Of a stretch of 64,000 nucleotides of DNA, positions 1 to 11,364 are shown in pieces; position 1 is the first letter of the stretch, and each line of letters starts with the position of its first letter. The position numbers and the translations under genes are program-made. The notes below the pieces were generated by a model. It was given only the letters and a program-made list of their open reading frames with translations, was not told where the DNA came from and ran no database searches. The stretch covers positions 124,001 to 188,000 of the forward strand of contig JAUIMM010002293.1 of NCBI GenBank assembly GCA_031769625.1, written 5' to 3'. Source of the stretch: Taudactylus pleione. Its lineage: Eukaryota > Chordata > Amphibia > Anura > Myobatrachidae.

Positions 1-1240
1 TGCGGCTACAGCCCACACATTTCACAAAGACCGAAAAAAAAAGAACAATATTTTAATTGTTTGTGTAGAACACTTTGAGGGTGTCACCACCCTTTAACAG
101 ACAGACGCACGCTTGTCGCTGCTGCTTTAAGGATGCAGGTGCGGCTACAGCCCACACAATTCACATAGACAGAAAAAAGAAGAATATTTTTATTGTTTGT
201 GTAGCACACTTTGAGGGTGTCACCACCCTTTAACAGACAGACGCACGCTTGTCGCTGCTGCTTTAAGGATGCAGGTGCGGCTACATCGCACACAAGTCAC
301 AAACACATTAAAAAAATAGTTTTTTATTTTTTGGAGCACTTTGAGAGTTACACCACCCTTTAACAGACAGACGCACGCTTGTCGCTGCTGCTTTAAGGAT
401 GCAGGTGCGGCTACAGCCCACACATTTCACAAAGACCGAAAAAAAAAGAACAATATTTTAATTGTTTGTGTAGAACACTTTGAGGGTGTCACTACCCTTT
501 AACAGACAGACGCACGCTTGTCGCTGCTGCTTTAAGGATGCAGGTGCGGCTACAGCCCACACATTTCACAAAGACCAAAAAAAAAAGAACAATATTTTAA
601 TTGTTTGTGTAGCACACTTTGAGGGTGTCACCACCCTTTAACAGACAGACGCACGCTTGTCGCTGCTGCTTTAAGGATGCAGGTGCGGCTACAGCCCACA
701 CAATTCACAAAGACAGAAAAAAAAAGAACAATATTTTAATTGTTTGTGTAGCACACTTTGAGGGTGTCACCACCCTTTAACAGACAGACGCACGCTTGTC
801 GCTGCTGCTTTAAGGATGCAGGTGCGGCTACAGCCCACACATTTCACAAAGACCAAAAAAAAAAGAACAATATTTTAATTGTTTGTGTAGCACACTTTGA
901 GGGTGTCACCACCCTTTAACAGACAGACGCACGCTTGTCGCTGCTGCTTTAAGGATGCAGGTGCGGCTACAGCCCACACAATTCACAAAGACAGAAAAAA
1001 AAAGAACAATATTTTAATTGTTTGTGTAGCACACTTTGAGGGTGTCACCACCCTTTAACAGACAGACGCACGCTTGTCGCTGCTGCTTTAAGGATGCAGG
1101 TGCGGCTACAGCCCACACAATTCACAAAGACAGAAAAAAAAAGAACAATATTTTAATTGTTTGTGTAGCACACTTTGAGGGTGTCACCACCCTTTAACAG
1201 ACAGACGCACGCTTGTCGCTGCTGCTTTGAGGATGCAGGT
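1..1240. repeat. 139-bp tandem satellite array (about 9 units)
   Basis: Units begin with TGCGGCTACAG at 1, 140, 276, 406, 545, 684, 823, 962 and 1101, giving spacings of 139, 136, 130 and then 139 five times. Each unit has an A-rich run, a CACTTTGAGGGTGTCACC block and ACGCACGCTTGTCGCTGCTG. It is homologous to the 160-bp array at 1580-3710 and in the same orientation. The array enters from outside the window, so its full size is unknown. Short open frames in it follow the period and are not genes. Confidence 0.95.
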
Positions 1241-1568
1241 GGAATCTAGATGGGATTTGGAACCGAGGACACACTACCTCCATCAATTGTCTAAATCCCA
1301 CTGCACTAATGTCGGATACCGGACGCACGTCTAACACCAACATAGCAGTCAAGGCCTCAGTTATACGTTTTGCTTCAGGATGACTGCTGTCGTACTTCAT
1401 CCTCATCGCTAGGGACTGTTGGAGGGTCAATTGTTTAGTAAAAGTAGTGATGTTCCTACTTCCTCTCTGGGATGATGAACAACTCCCAGCAGCAGCAACA
1501 GCACTAGGAGGAAGTGGTTCTTGATCTTTCCCTATTTTATTTTTATCGGAGAAAGTTTGGTCCTCCAT
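1241..1568 (-). pseudogene. hAT transposase fragment (post-BED linker region), hAT-A
   Basis: Minus-strand frame from an ATG at 1568. It contains a Ser-rich linker, then KQLTLQQSLAMR, the conserved TEALTAMLVLDVRPVSDISA-like helix and CPRFQIPSRFH. The same order of motifs occurs in the plus-strand transposases at about 9530-9800 and 58150-58420. The BED finger lies before this part in the other copies and is absent. Homology stops near 1241, where the frame runs into satellite. The DDE catalytic core is missing, so it cannot act as a transposase. A fusion of this piece into a satellite-bearing non-autonomous element is inferred. Confidence 0.8.
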
Positions 1569-1579
1569 TTATGTTATAT

Positions 1580-3710
1580 TGATATATATACATGCGGCTA
1601 AAGCGCACACAAACACAGAAAATATTATTTTATTTTTGCTGGAGAGTAGTGCACTTTGTGGGTTACACCACCCTTTAAGAAATGAGCCAGCCGGCTCTTT
1701 ACTTATGGGACACAGGCGCACGCTTGGCGCTGCTCCTTTGTTGATGCACGTGCAGCCACAGTGCACACAATTCACAAACACAGAAAATAATTTTTTTTTG
1801 GGTTTGGACTGGAGTGTACTTTCGGGGGTTACAGCACCCTTAACGGTCAAGCCAGCTGGCCCTTTACTTATGACACAGGTGCACGCTTGGCACTACTTTG
1901 TTGATGCACGTGCGGCTACTGCGCACACAATTCACAAACACAGAAAATAATTTTTTTTTGGTTTGGACTGGAGTGTACTTTTGGGGGTTACAGCACCCTT
2001 TAACAGTCAAGCCAGCCGGCCCTTTACTTATGACACAGGTGCACGCTTGGCACTACTTTGTTGATGCACGTGCGGCTACTGCGCACACAATTCACAAACA
2101 CAGAAAATAATTTTTTTTTTGGTTTGGACTGGAGTGTACTTTCGGGGGTTACAGCACCCTTAACGGTCAAGCCAGCCGGCCCTTTACTTATGACACAGGC
2201 GCACGCTTGGCACTACTTTGTTGATGCACGTGCGGCTACTGCGCACACAATTCACAAACACAGAAAATAATTTTTTTTTTGGTTTGGACTGGAGTGTACT
2301 TTCGGGGGTTACAGCACCCTTAACGGTCAAGCCAGCCGGCCCTTTACTTATGACACAGGCGCACGCTTGGCACTACTTTGTTGATGCACGTGCGGCTACT
2401 GCGCACACAATTCACAAACACAGAAAATATATTTTTTTTTGGTTTGGACTGGAGTGTACTTTCGGGGGTTACAGCACCCTTAACGGTCAAGCCAGCCGGC
2501 CCTTTACTTATGACACAGGCGCACGCTTGGCACTACTTTGTTGATGCACGTGCGGCTACTGCGCACACAATTCACAAACACAGAAAATAATTTTTTTTTT
2601 GGTTTGGACTGGAGTGTACTTTCGGGGGTTACAGCACCCTTAACAGTCAAGCCAGCCGGCCCTTTACTTATGACACAGGCGCACGCTTGGCACTACTTTG
2701 TTGATGCACGTGCGGCTACTGCGCACACAATTCACAAACACAGAAAATAATTTTTTTTTTGGTTTGGACTGGAGTGTACTTTCGGGGGTTACAGCACCCT
2801 TAACGGTCAAGCCAGCCGGCCCTTTACTTATGACACAGGCGCACGCTTGGCACTACTTTGTTTATGCACGTGCGGCTACTGCGCACACAATTCACAAACA
2901 CAGAAAATAATTTTTTTTTTGGTTTGGACTGGAGTGTACTTTCGGGGGTTACAGCACCCTTAACGGTCAAGCCAGCCGGCCCTTTACTTATGACACAGGC
3001 GCACGCTTGGCACTACTTTGTTGATGCACGTGCGGCTACTGCGCACACAATTCACAAACACAGAAAATAATTTTTTTTTTGGTTTGGACTGGAGTGTACT
3101 TTCGGGGGTTACAGCACCCTTAACAGTCAAGCCAGCCGGCCCTTTACTTATGACACAGGCGCACGCTTGGCACTACTTTGTTGATGCACGTGCGGCTACT
3201 GCGCACACAATTCACAAACACAGAAAATAATTTTTTTTTTGGTTTTGACTGGAGTGTACTTTCGGGGGTTACAGCACCCTTAACGGTCAAGCCAGCCGGC
3301 CCTTTACTAATGACACAGGCGCACGCTTGGCACTACTTTGTTGATGCACGTGCGGCTACTGCGCACACAATTCACAAACACAGAAAATAATTTTTTTTTT
3401 GGTTTGGACTGGAGTGTACTTTCGGGGGTTACAGCACCCTTAACGGTCAAGCCAGCCGGCCCTTTACTTATGACACAGGCGCACGCTTGGCACTACTTTG
3501 TTGATGCACGTGCGGCTACTGCGCACACAATTCACAAACACAGAAAATATTTTTTTTTTTGGTTTGGACTGGAGTGTACTTTCGGGGGTTACAGCACCCT
3601 TAACGGTCAAGCCAGCCGGCCCTTTACTTATGACACAGGCGCACGCTTGGCACTACTTTGTTGATGCACGTGCGGCTACTGCGCACACAATTCACAAACA
3701 CAGAAAATAT
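1580..3710. repeat. 160-bp tandem satellite array (about 13 units)
   Basis: TTGATGCACGTGC recurs at exact 160-bp spacing from 1740 to 3660. Units are nearly identical, differing by single substitutions (for example TTTATGCAC at 2860). The distal unit at 1580-1740 is more diverged. Each unit contains GCGGCTACTGCGCACACAATT, a T-rich run, GGGGGTTACAGCACCC and GCCAGCCGGCCC. The high similarity points to recent expansion or homogenisation. Compared with the 139-bp array it gained a T-run and a GTCAAGCCAGC segment. Confidence 0.97.
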
Positions 3711-4224
3711 ATTATTTTTTTAGCACTTGGGGGGAGCACCCCTGATGGACAGAGCACCCCCTGGACAACACTGCAGCACTCCTTTAGGACTGGGACACTG
3801 CACAGGACTTTGGAGTGGACACAGCCCCTATGGAGAACTGACTGCACAACACAGTCCAGCCAGCCCCTGTGGACTTTGAAGTAGTGGACACAGCCCCTAT
3901 TAACAACAGCAGCACAGCACAACACAGCCAGCCCCTATGGACTTTGAAGTAGTGGACAACAGCAGCACTACACTACACTACACTACACAGCCCTAACTCC
4001 CACCCTCCCTCTTCACTGTCCACAGCCGAGTGAGAAAATGGCGCCGACGTGGGTACCTTATATAGGATCCAAAACCCGCAAGACTCGGAAGGCGGGATGA
4101 TGACGTTTTGCCTCGATTTCAGATCCGAGTCAGGCGGGAAAAGTCGAGCCTGATTCGGATCGGACTCGGATCGGGGGGGCTCGGGGGGGTTCGGATTTCA
4201 GAAATCCGAACCCGCTCACCCCTA
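3711..4224 (-). promoter_or_regulatory. hAT-A 5' terminal region with TATA promoter
   Basis: Minus-strand leader of hAT-A. TATATAAG lies at 4057-4064, followed downstream by a GGCGCCATTTTCTCACTCGGCTG-like start region. The same pair (TATATAAG, then GCCATTTCCACTCCGGCTGTG) occurs at 5920-5970 in hAT-C at a similar distance from the terminus, and a weaker version occurs at 14835-14900 in hAT-D. 3720-4000 holds irregular short repeats (AGCCCCTATGGAC, CACTACACTACA). Conservation across copies supports promoter function; the start site is inferred. Confidence 0.65.
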
Positions 4225-5221
4225 GTATGCACCTGACTCAAGTGCAGTGGAGAATGATTTCTATGTTGTGCAAGGTTCTCCAGCCCTTTGAACTTGCCAC
4301 ACGAGAAGTCAGTTCAGATACTGCCAGCTTGAGTCAGGTCATTCCCCTCATCAGGCTTTTGCAGAAGCAGCTAGAAAAAGTGAAGGAGGAGCTAAGACTG
4401 AGAGATTCCGCTTGGTATGTGGGACTTGTGGATGAAGCCCTTCATTTGCTTTACCAGGATTCGAGGGTCATTAATCTGTTGAAATCAGACCACTATATTT
4501 TGGCCACCGTGCTTGATCCTAGGTTTAAAGCCTATGTGGTGTCTCTCTTTCTGATGGACACAAGCCTGCACAGGTGTAAAGACTTTCTGGTGAAAACACT
4601 GTCAGCTGAAGCAGAACGTGACATGTCAACAGCTCCTTCTTCATTTTCTCCCACAACTGGGGCTGCCAGGAAACAACTTAGATATCCTAAGCAACTTGCT
4701 GGCGGTGATGCAGGGCAGGCAGGACCAAGATTGGACATCTGGTCCAGATTGAAGGACCTGCCAACAATTTCTGACATGTCTACAGTCACTGCATATGATA
4801 CTGTCACCATTGACAGAATGGTGGAGGATTACATCGGTGACAGCATCCAAGTAGGCATGTCAGAAAGTCTATACCTGTACTGGCAGGAAAAAGAGGCAAT
4901 TTGGAGGCCCCTGTACAAACTGGCTCTATTTTACCTGAGTTACCCCCCTCCAGTGCGTACTACGAAAGAGTTTTTAGTGCAGCCGGGAACCTTGTCAGTG
5001 AAATGCGTAGGAGGTTGCTTCCACAAAATGTGGAGAAGATGATGCTCATCAAAATGAATTATCAATTCTTCCAGGAACATCAGCCTCCAGAAAATACAGA
5101 GGCACCTGTGGTGGTAGATACTAGCGGGGACAAATTAATTCTCTGTGAGGATGAGGACAACACTGAAGAGGGTGAAGAATCAGTGGAAGAGGAGGATGAT
5201 GACGACATCTTGCCTCTGTAG
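4225..5221 (+). pseudogene. hAT-B transposase, C-terminal half, ZBED/Ac type, one frameshift
   Basis: The first frame runs from the MHLTQVQW region, through LQPFELATREVSSDTASLSQ and ILATVLDPRFK (a conserved hAT block), to WRPLYKLALFYLSYPPP. Near the C-run at about 4943-4950 the frame shifts by one base. It then continues as SAYYERVFSAAGNLVSEMRR and LLPQNVEKMM, the classic hAT C-terminal dimerisation domain, followed by a very acidic tail ending at 5221. The upstream BED finger and first catalytic residues are lost to the hAT-A insertion. The single-base break in a homopolymer could be real decay or a base-call error. Confidence 0.85.
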
Positions 5222-5745
5222 AGCCATTTTGTGCAGGGACAGATTAATTGGCAGCTTGTTTTGTGGAGCCCCAAACAAACCATTAATTTCAGCCACAGTT
5301 TTGTGGCAGACCCTGGTGCTGATATGATTGGTTTGTTAAAGTGTGCATGTCCTGTTTATTCAACATAAGAGTGGGAGGGCCCAAGGACAATTCCATTTTG
5401 CACCTCTTTTTTTCTTTGCAGTATATACTCTTTGGGGCCTAGTTTTTCAAACTGCCTTCCTGTCTGCCACTGCAGTGCCACTCCTAGATGGGCCAGGTGT
5501 TTGTGCCGCCCACTTGTGTCGCTTAGCATAGTCATTCAGCTACCTTGGTGCAACCTTTTGGCCTAAAAACAATATTGTGAGGTGTGAGTTGCTCACAATA
5601 GACTGGAAATGAGTGGAAATGAATGTTATTGAGGTTAATAATAGCATAGGAACAACAAAAGAAAATAAATTCTGTGATTTTAGCTGTTTTTATGCTTTTT
5701 TCCAAAAAAAAAAAGATCCAAAATACAAAACGCAGAACCCAAAAC
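5222..5745 (+). other. hAT-B 3' untranslated region
   Basis: No gene. GAGGGCCCAAGGACAATTCC (5376-5395) also occurs near 11236 in hAT-C right after its truncated transposase, marking equivalent 3' UTR. A TTGGTGCAACCTTTTGGCC block and a GTTATTGAGGTTAATA block follow, then an A-rich stretch leading to the hAT-C insertion point. Confidence 0.75.
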
Positions 5746-6910
5746 TAGAGATGAGCGTGTTCGGTTCCCAGAGAACTGAAGCCACTCGAATTTAGCATAT
5801 CCGAGTCGGATCCAAGCAGGCTCGGAGGTTCCCGCCTTACTCTGTTCTCGAAACCGAGGCAAAACCAGAGAGACGGAAATCTTGTGGTTCATGAGCTTTC
5901 GTCTCTATGATCAATGTAGTATATAAGGGACCACGCGATAGACGCCATTTCCACTCCGGCTGTGTAAAGTGAACAGGGAGGGTGGGTAGTGTAGGGCTGG
6001 GAGAGGTGCTGGTGCTATCTGCTGTGTCCTGGGCTGGTGACTGCTGATCCATTCTGGTCTCTGGTCATGGTGCTGTCACTGTCACTGTGCTGTCTGCTGA
6101 TCCATTCTGGTCTCTGGTCACGGTGCTGTCGCTATCACTGTGCTGTCTGTGCTTATCCATTCTGGTGTCTGGTCATGGTGCTGTCACTGTGCTGTCTGGT
6201 GATCCATCTGAGCTGTCTGCTGTGTCCTGGGCTTGTGCTGTGTCCATTTCTGGGCCCATGTTCTGGACTCCTCAAAAAAAAAATCAAAGTGTCTTTTTAT
6301 ATTTTTATGTGTGTGCATGCATGTTAGGCTTAACCACAGAACTTTACAAGAGCCAGCCAGCAACGCAAGTTGCTACCTCGTGCTGCCCGACTCCAGGCTT
6401 TTCTTAAAAAAAACCCAATAAAAGTGTCATATTTTTTTCTTGTTTGTGTGGGTGTGTTTTCGACTTAACCGCAGTAGTGCACAAGATCCAGCCAGTTGCA
6501 ACCTTGTGCTGCCTGTTTTACTGTCTTATATATATTTTTTTTCTTCTGTGTGTGCGTGGGTGTTAGGCTTAACCACATTAGCGCACAAGATCTAGCAACT
6601 CCAGTCATGTTCAATCAAGAAAAAAAACAATACAAGTGTCCCTGTCTTATATTTTTTTCTTCTGTGTGTGCGTGGGTGTTAGGCTTAACTACAGTAGCAC
6701 AGAAGATCCAGTGACTCCAGTCATGTTCAATAAAAAAAAACAATAAATGTGTCATATTTTTTTCTTCTTTGTGTGGGTGGGATTTCGGCTTAACCGCAGT
6801 AGTGCACAAGATCCAGCCAGCAACGCAAGTTGCAACATTGTGCTGCCCGACTCCAGTCATGATCAATCGTTACTCTGGGGCCAAGTTTTTCTGGAGCTGA
6901 CAAAAAATAT
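5746..6910 (+). promoter_or_regulatory. hAT-C 5' end, TATA promoter and leader repeats
   Basis: After the terminus a subterminal palindrome (GGTTCCCAGAGAACTGAA) is followed by TATATAAG at 5920-5927 and GCCATTTCCACTCCGGCTGTG near 5945. 6040-6240 repeats TGCTGTCACTGTGCTGTCTG phrases. 6290-6900 has five or six diverged units, about 110-160 bp each, with the core TTAGGCTTAACC-GCA-CAAGATCCAGCCAG. This is the same position that holds the 160-bp satellite in hAT-A. Confidence 0.7.
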
Positions 6911-7761
6911 AAATCATCATTTGTCTTTTTTCTAATATTTTTGTGTGTGCGCACGACTGCACGTGTGTGAATTTTGTAACCGCACCTTGGCTACACTATT
7001 GTTGATTGTGATACTGCTTCTACACTGCAGAAAAAATATGGAGGGCTGTCACATGACAGGAGAGCAAGGCCAAGAACCACATGTTGTAGCTGCCACCAGC
7101 AGTGCAAGGCCGTCAACTTCCTCAACCTCTAGGAAGGCCCATGCCCCAAGGCTTAAGTCACGCAATCGATATGGTAAAGCAGATTTTACTGAAATTAAGA
7201 AAAAAAAATTGAAAGGATATTTGTCTTTAGATAAACAAAAAATTGGCAATATGCCATTCACTACTTTATGAAGAAGACTGCTGATTCTGATAGCCCTTGT
7301 AGTAGTAGTGGTGGTGGTCCAATTCAAAATGTGAAAGTTGTTAAAACAGCTCCGTAAAAACCAACTGTGTGCCCTGAGAAATCAAAATCACAAATCCCAG
7401 AGGAGAGTGCAAGTGTGCAAAAAGTGTTTAAGCGCTTGTGGTGATCTGAGCGGACAAACAAAACAAACATACAAATAACGCATATATGTTTATGCTCTTT
7501 TGTTACTAATGAGAGTGGCAGCTTGCTGGTATCTTATCAGCATTGCTATGGGTGGGAGTCCGTATGCCCGTTCCTCTCCTAACTCTCCCTTACTATACCT
7601 CAGAATGTCCGGTGATAGCGGCGGTCTTCTCCCTTGCACGGGGTGCCTTCTCACTCCGGAACACGACTCTGCTTGCAGCGCTGTAAGTGCGGCCGCGGCA
7701 GCCGGGTATCTACAGGCTCTAGCGGTGAGGACTGTTCCACGTGACTCCAAACTCTCCTGCT

Positions 7762-7799
7762 CCAACGCGTTTCGGACCTCGCTGGGTCCTTTGTCAAGG
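7762..7799 (-). ncRNA. hammerhead-like motif (degenerate), left arm
   Basis: Minus-strand copy of the motif described at 8329-8366. It has a GGACC/GGTCC hairpin immediately followed by GAAACGCGTTGG and preceded by TTGACAAA in place of a consensus CUGANGA. Self-cleavage is doubtful given the changed core. Confidence 0.4.
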
Positions 7800-8328
7800 A
7801 TAGGGATTGGGCTGCTCATTTATTCTATTTATACTGTTCTTTATTAAGTGCTAAGTTAAAACAGGAAGTCTGTACCTTGTGACTTCCTTCTTTTTTTGGT
7901 GGCAACCATGTGTTGTCAAATTTTTTTTTTATTTTTTTTTAATTTATAAAAAAGCTTTTAGTTCAATGTCTATATTCAACCCATATGGGTCCAAAGTTCT
8001 CAACATATAGATCGATTTTTTTCAGTTTTTTTCAATAAAGTGAAATTTTTAAAAATGACATAGAATTCCTAGTATATATCTTCATACATGACAATATCCT
8101 TTTAATAATTTTACACACACATAGTATTTATAGAATGAGCGGCGAACCGGCAAGAAATACAAATGACTAATATATGGATTTTAAAGTGGATTTTATTTAA
8201 AAAAAAAAAAAAAAACACATGGTTGCCACCAAAAAAAGAAGGAAGTCACAAGGTACAGACTTCCTGTTTTAACATAGCACTTAATAAAGAACAGTATAAA
8301 TAGAGGCAATGAGCAGCCCAATCCCTAT

Positions 8329-8366
8329 CCTTGACAAAGGACCCAGCGAGGTCCGAAACGCGTTGG
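8329..8366 (+). ncRNA. hammerhead-like motif (degenerate), right arm
   Basis: TTGACAAA (8331-8338), stem GGACC (8339-8343), loop CAGCGA, stem GGTCC (8349-8353), then GAAACGCGTT (8354-8363). The order core-stem II-GAAAC-short stem III matches type I hammerhead ribozymes of Penelope-like terminal repeats. The first core differs from CUGANGA, so activity is uncertain. Confidence 0.45.
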
Positions 8367-11364
8367 AGCAGGAGAGTTTGGAGTCACGTGGAACAGTCCT
8401 CACCGCTAGAGCCTGCAGATACCCGGCTGCCGTGGCCGCACTTACAGCGCTGCAAGCAGAGTCGTGTTCCGGAGTGAGAAGGCACTCTGTGCAAGGGAGA
8501 AGACCGCCGCTATCACCGGACATTCTGAGGTATAGTAAGGGACAGTTAGGAGAGGAACGGGCATACGGACTCCCACCCACAGCAACGCTGATAAGATACC
8601 AGCAAGCTGCCACTCTCATTAGTAATAAAAGAGCATAAACATATATGTGTTATTTGTATGTTTGTTTTGTTTGCCCGCTCAGATCACCACAAGCGCTTAA
8701 ACACTTTTTGCACTATTATTATTTAATTTTAAGCAGATAATTAGTCAAGTGCATACACTCCATTTCTTCCAGAGAGTGCAAGTGTGTCCGCGGTTGCCAT
8801 GTGTGAGCCTGACCTAAATACTAGTGTACTGAAGGATCCTCCGAGTTCCAACATTTGTGTGCCCTTTGTAAAAGGGGGGAAGGGCAGTCAACATCTTGCA
8901 CACATAGTCATTGAGGATGCTTCTGTGGAATTGCACATGGAGGAGGAGGATATTTTGGTGGATGAAGGCGCTAAGGATGATGAGGATGTTGATGATGACG
9001 ATGTTGGTGATGTGGATGTTGATGCCGTGGATGTCCTTTGTGTAAGTAAGGCTACAGCTGTTGCCCATGGTTTGAAAAAGCCAAAGACCATTGTTGTCAT
9101 GCCGGGACAAAAGACAAAAAAATCTATTTTTCACGTGTGGAATTATTTCCATCCCGATCCAGACAACAGTTGTCAAGCCATATTTGCCCATTGCCATGCA
9201 AGAGTGAGTAGAGGGAGGGACCTAAATCACCCTTGGAACCTCCTCCTTGTTACATCACTTGGAGCGCATTCATCAAATATCAAAGTGTACGTTGCCAAGT
9301 TCCAAAACTCAAAACGTAACAAGTCCAGTGTCACCTACCTGCTCCCTCTCTGTGAGATTCAAGCGCCTTCAATCTCCAACACCTGCATCATCAATATCCT
9401 CATTCATCATCGGGAGTAGTCCTGCTGCATCAAATGTTGGTATTCCAAGCATGATTGACTCCTCATCTATTCATGATTCCTCAGAAGGATTCTTGATGAC
9501 TACACCTGTTGCTGCTGCTGCTGTTGCTGTCAGTGGATCTTCATCCCAGAAGGGAACCAGGAGGAAGACTACTTGTAGCATATCCTCCAAAAAGCAATTA
9601 ACTGTTAAACAATCATTTGCAAGGGCAAACAAGTATGACAGCAATCACACCATTGCACAGCGGATTACTGACGCCATAACAGCTATGCTGGTATTAGATG
9701 TGCATCCAGTATCCGCCATTACTGCAGTGGGTTTTCAACAGTTAATTCAGGTCCTGTGTCCTCGCTACCAGATCCCTTCTAGATTCCACTTTGCTAGAAG
9801 AGCAATTCCAAAAATTTACAAGGACATTAAAAAAAACCTTAATAATATCCTCAGAATTGCCGTTGTACCCACAGTCCACTTGACCACTGATATGTGGATA
9901 AGTGGGACAGGGCAAACTAAGGATTACATGACTGTGACAGCCCACTGGGTAAGTGTATTGCCTACAAAAGCAACAGCAGCAGCAGCAACATCTACCAAAA
10001 GACAGCTGATACAGAGGCAGGCTACTCTTTGTATAACTGGTTTCACTTAGAGGCATACCATTAAGAACCTCTTAGAAAAACTCAGAGAAATCATTGCTAA
10101 ATGGCTTACCCCACTTGGACTCTCCTTGGGATTTGTGATTTCAGACAATGCCACCAATATTGTGAAAGCATTACATCTGGGCGAATTCCAACACGTCCCA
10201 TGTTTTGCTCACACAATTAATTTGGTGGTGCAACATTTTTTAAAAAATGACAGGGGCATGCAGGAGATGCTCTCGGTGGCACGCAAAATATCTGGACATT
10301 TTAGACATTCAGTGACCGCTTGTCAAAGATTGCATGACCAGCAGGTACAGTTAAATTTGCCCTTCCATCAGCTGAAGCAAGAGGTAGTAACTCGGTGGAA
10401 TTTTACCCTCTATATGCTTCAGCGGATGGAGGAACAGCAAAAGACCATCCAGGCCTATTCAGCGGACTATGACATAGGGAGAGGAGCGGGAATGCATCTT
10501 AGTCATGCGCAGTGGAGAATAAATTTCCATGTTGTGCAAGGTTCTCAAACCCTTTGAACTTGTCACACGTGAAGTTAGTTCAGACACTGCAAGCTTGAGT
10601 CAGGTCATTCCCTTCATCGGACTTTTGCAAAAACAGCTGGAAAAACTAAAGGAGGAGCTGAAACAGAGCGATTGCACAAAGTATGTCAGACTGGTGGATC
10701 AAGCCCTTGATTCACTTCACCAGGATCCAAGAGTCGTCAATCTATTGAAATCTGGAAAATATATTTTGGCCACCATTCTGGATCCTAGGTTTAAGTCCTA
10801 CCTTTTCAGTTTTTTTCCAAAAGACCAAAATCTAAAACTATGCAAAGAGCTGTTGGTCAAAAAATTGTCAGATGCAGCTGCATGTGAAATGCCTTCATTT
10901 CCTCCTTTAGTTTCAACAGCTGCCATGAAAAAACTAAATTTTACTTACAGAATGCCTGCTGGTCATGCAGATCAGTCACCAAAAATTTACATCTGGTCAG
11001 GCCTGAGAGAACTGCCTACTAGTGACATGTCTTCTACCGTGACTATGTGTGATATGGTCTCCATTCACAGAATGGTGGAGGACTATTTCAGAGGTAACAT
11101 CCTAATAGACATGTCAGACATTCCCTTTCAGTACTGACAGGAAAAAGATGCAATTTGGAGTCCCATACACAAACTGGATTTGCATCACTTAAGTTGCCCA
11201 CCCTCCAGTGTGTACTACATCATAAGGGTGGGTGTGAGGGCCCAAGGACTATTCCATCTTGCACCTTTTTCCATTCCATTACGTGCTGATTGAGGCATTG
11301 CTGCCTGACATTTTAAATTAATGTTATGGTTGGTTTTGGAACCAATGATTTGTTAAAATTAATT

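Larger units (their letters stand above)
1..4224 (-). mobile_element. hAT-A: minus-strand hAT derivative, right end in window, left end outside
   Basis: The right end (4224) carries the terminus shared by the hAT copies here: read on the minus strand it is TAGGGGTGAGCGGGTTCGG, matching the ends at 5746 and 14728. Going inward on the minus strand come a TATA promoter (about 4060), a 160-bp satellite, a piece of transposase N-terminal coding sequence, and a 139-bp satellite that runs off the left edge. It interrupts the transposase frame of hAT-B, which resumes at 4225. Probably non-autonomous, because only a transposase fragment is present. The other terminus and target duplication lie outside the window. 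Confidence 0.75.
7418..8771. mobile_element. Penelope-like inverted insertion inside hAT-C transposase
   Basis: Flanked by the exact 15-bp duplication GAGAGTGCAAGTGTG (7403-7417, 8772-8786). Two long arms (about 7418-7930 and 8213-8714) are near-perfect inverted copies around an AT-rich centre, with a short non-palindromic tail (8715-8771). Each arm contains a GACAAAGGACC-loop-GGTCCGAAACGCGTT unit, resembling the hammerhead-ribozyme region of Penelope-like element terminal repeats. No reverse transcriptase or GIY-YIG endonuclease is encoded. Class assignment rests on that motif, the variable-length duplication and the inverted layout. The pre-insertion sequence is confirmed by the equivalent site in hAT-D (about 15990-16010). 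Confidence 0.7.
7038..11200 (+). pseudogene. hAT-C transposase (BED finger, RNase H-like core), multiply broken
   Basis: From the ATG at 7038 a basic N-terminal segment ends at a stop near 7269, then the Penelope-like insertion (7418-8771) intervenes. After it come an acidic segment and a BED zinc finger (VWNYFHPDPD, then CxxC-like AHCHARVSRGR, then LLHHLERIH after a frameshift near 9235). The linker and core follow: LTTDMWIS (first catalytic Asp), a TAG stop at 10048, SDNATNIVKA (second catalytic block), HVPCFAHTINLVV, a frameshift near 10520, then ILATILDPRFK. The C-terminal dimerisation motif is missing: after SSVYY (about 11200-11215) the sequence jumps to 3' UTR, a deletion relative to hAT-B. 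Confidence 0.88.

Noticed and set aside
1..1240. CRISPR-like array, because of regular repeats
   Set aside because: Units are contiguous tandem copies with no unique spacers, and the window is eukaryotic.
1898..3884. Series of 70-codon and 108-codon frames spaced 160 bp apart
   Set aside because: One frame per satellite unit, stopped once per unit; an effect of the tandem repeat.
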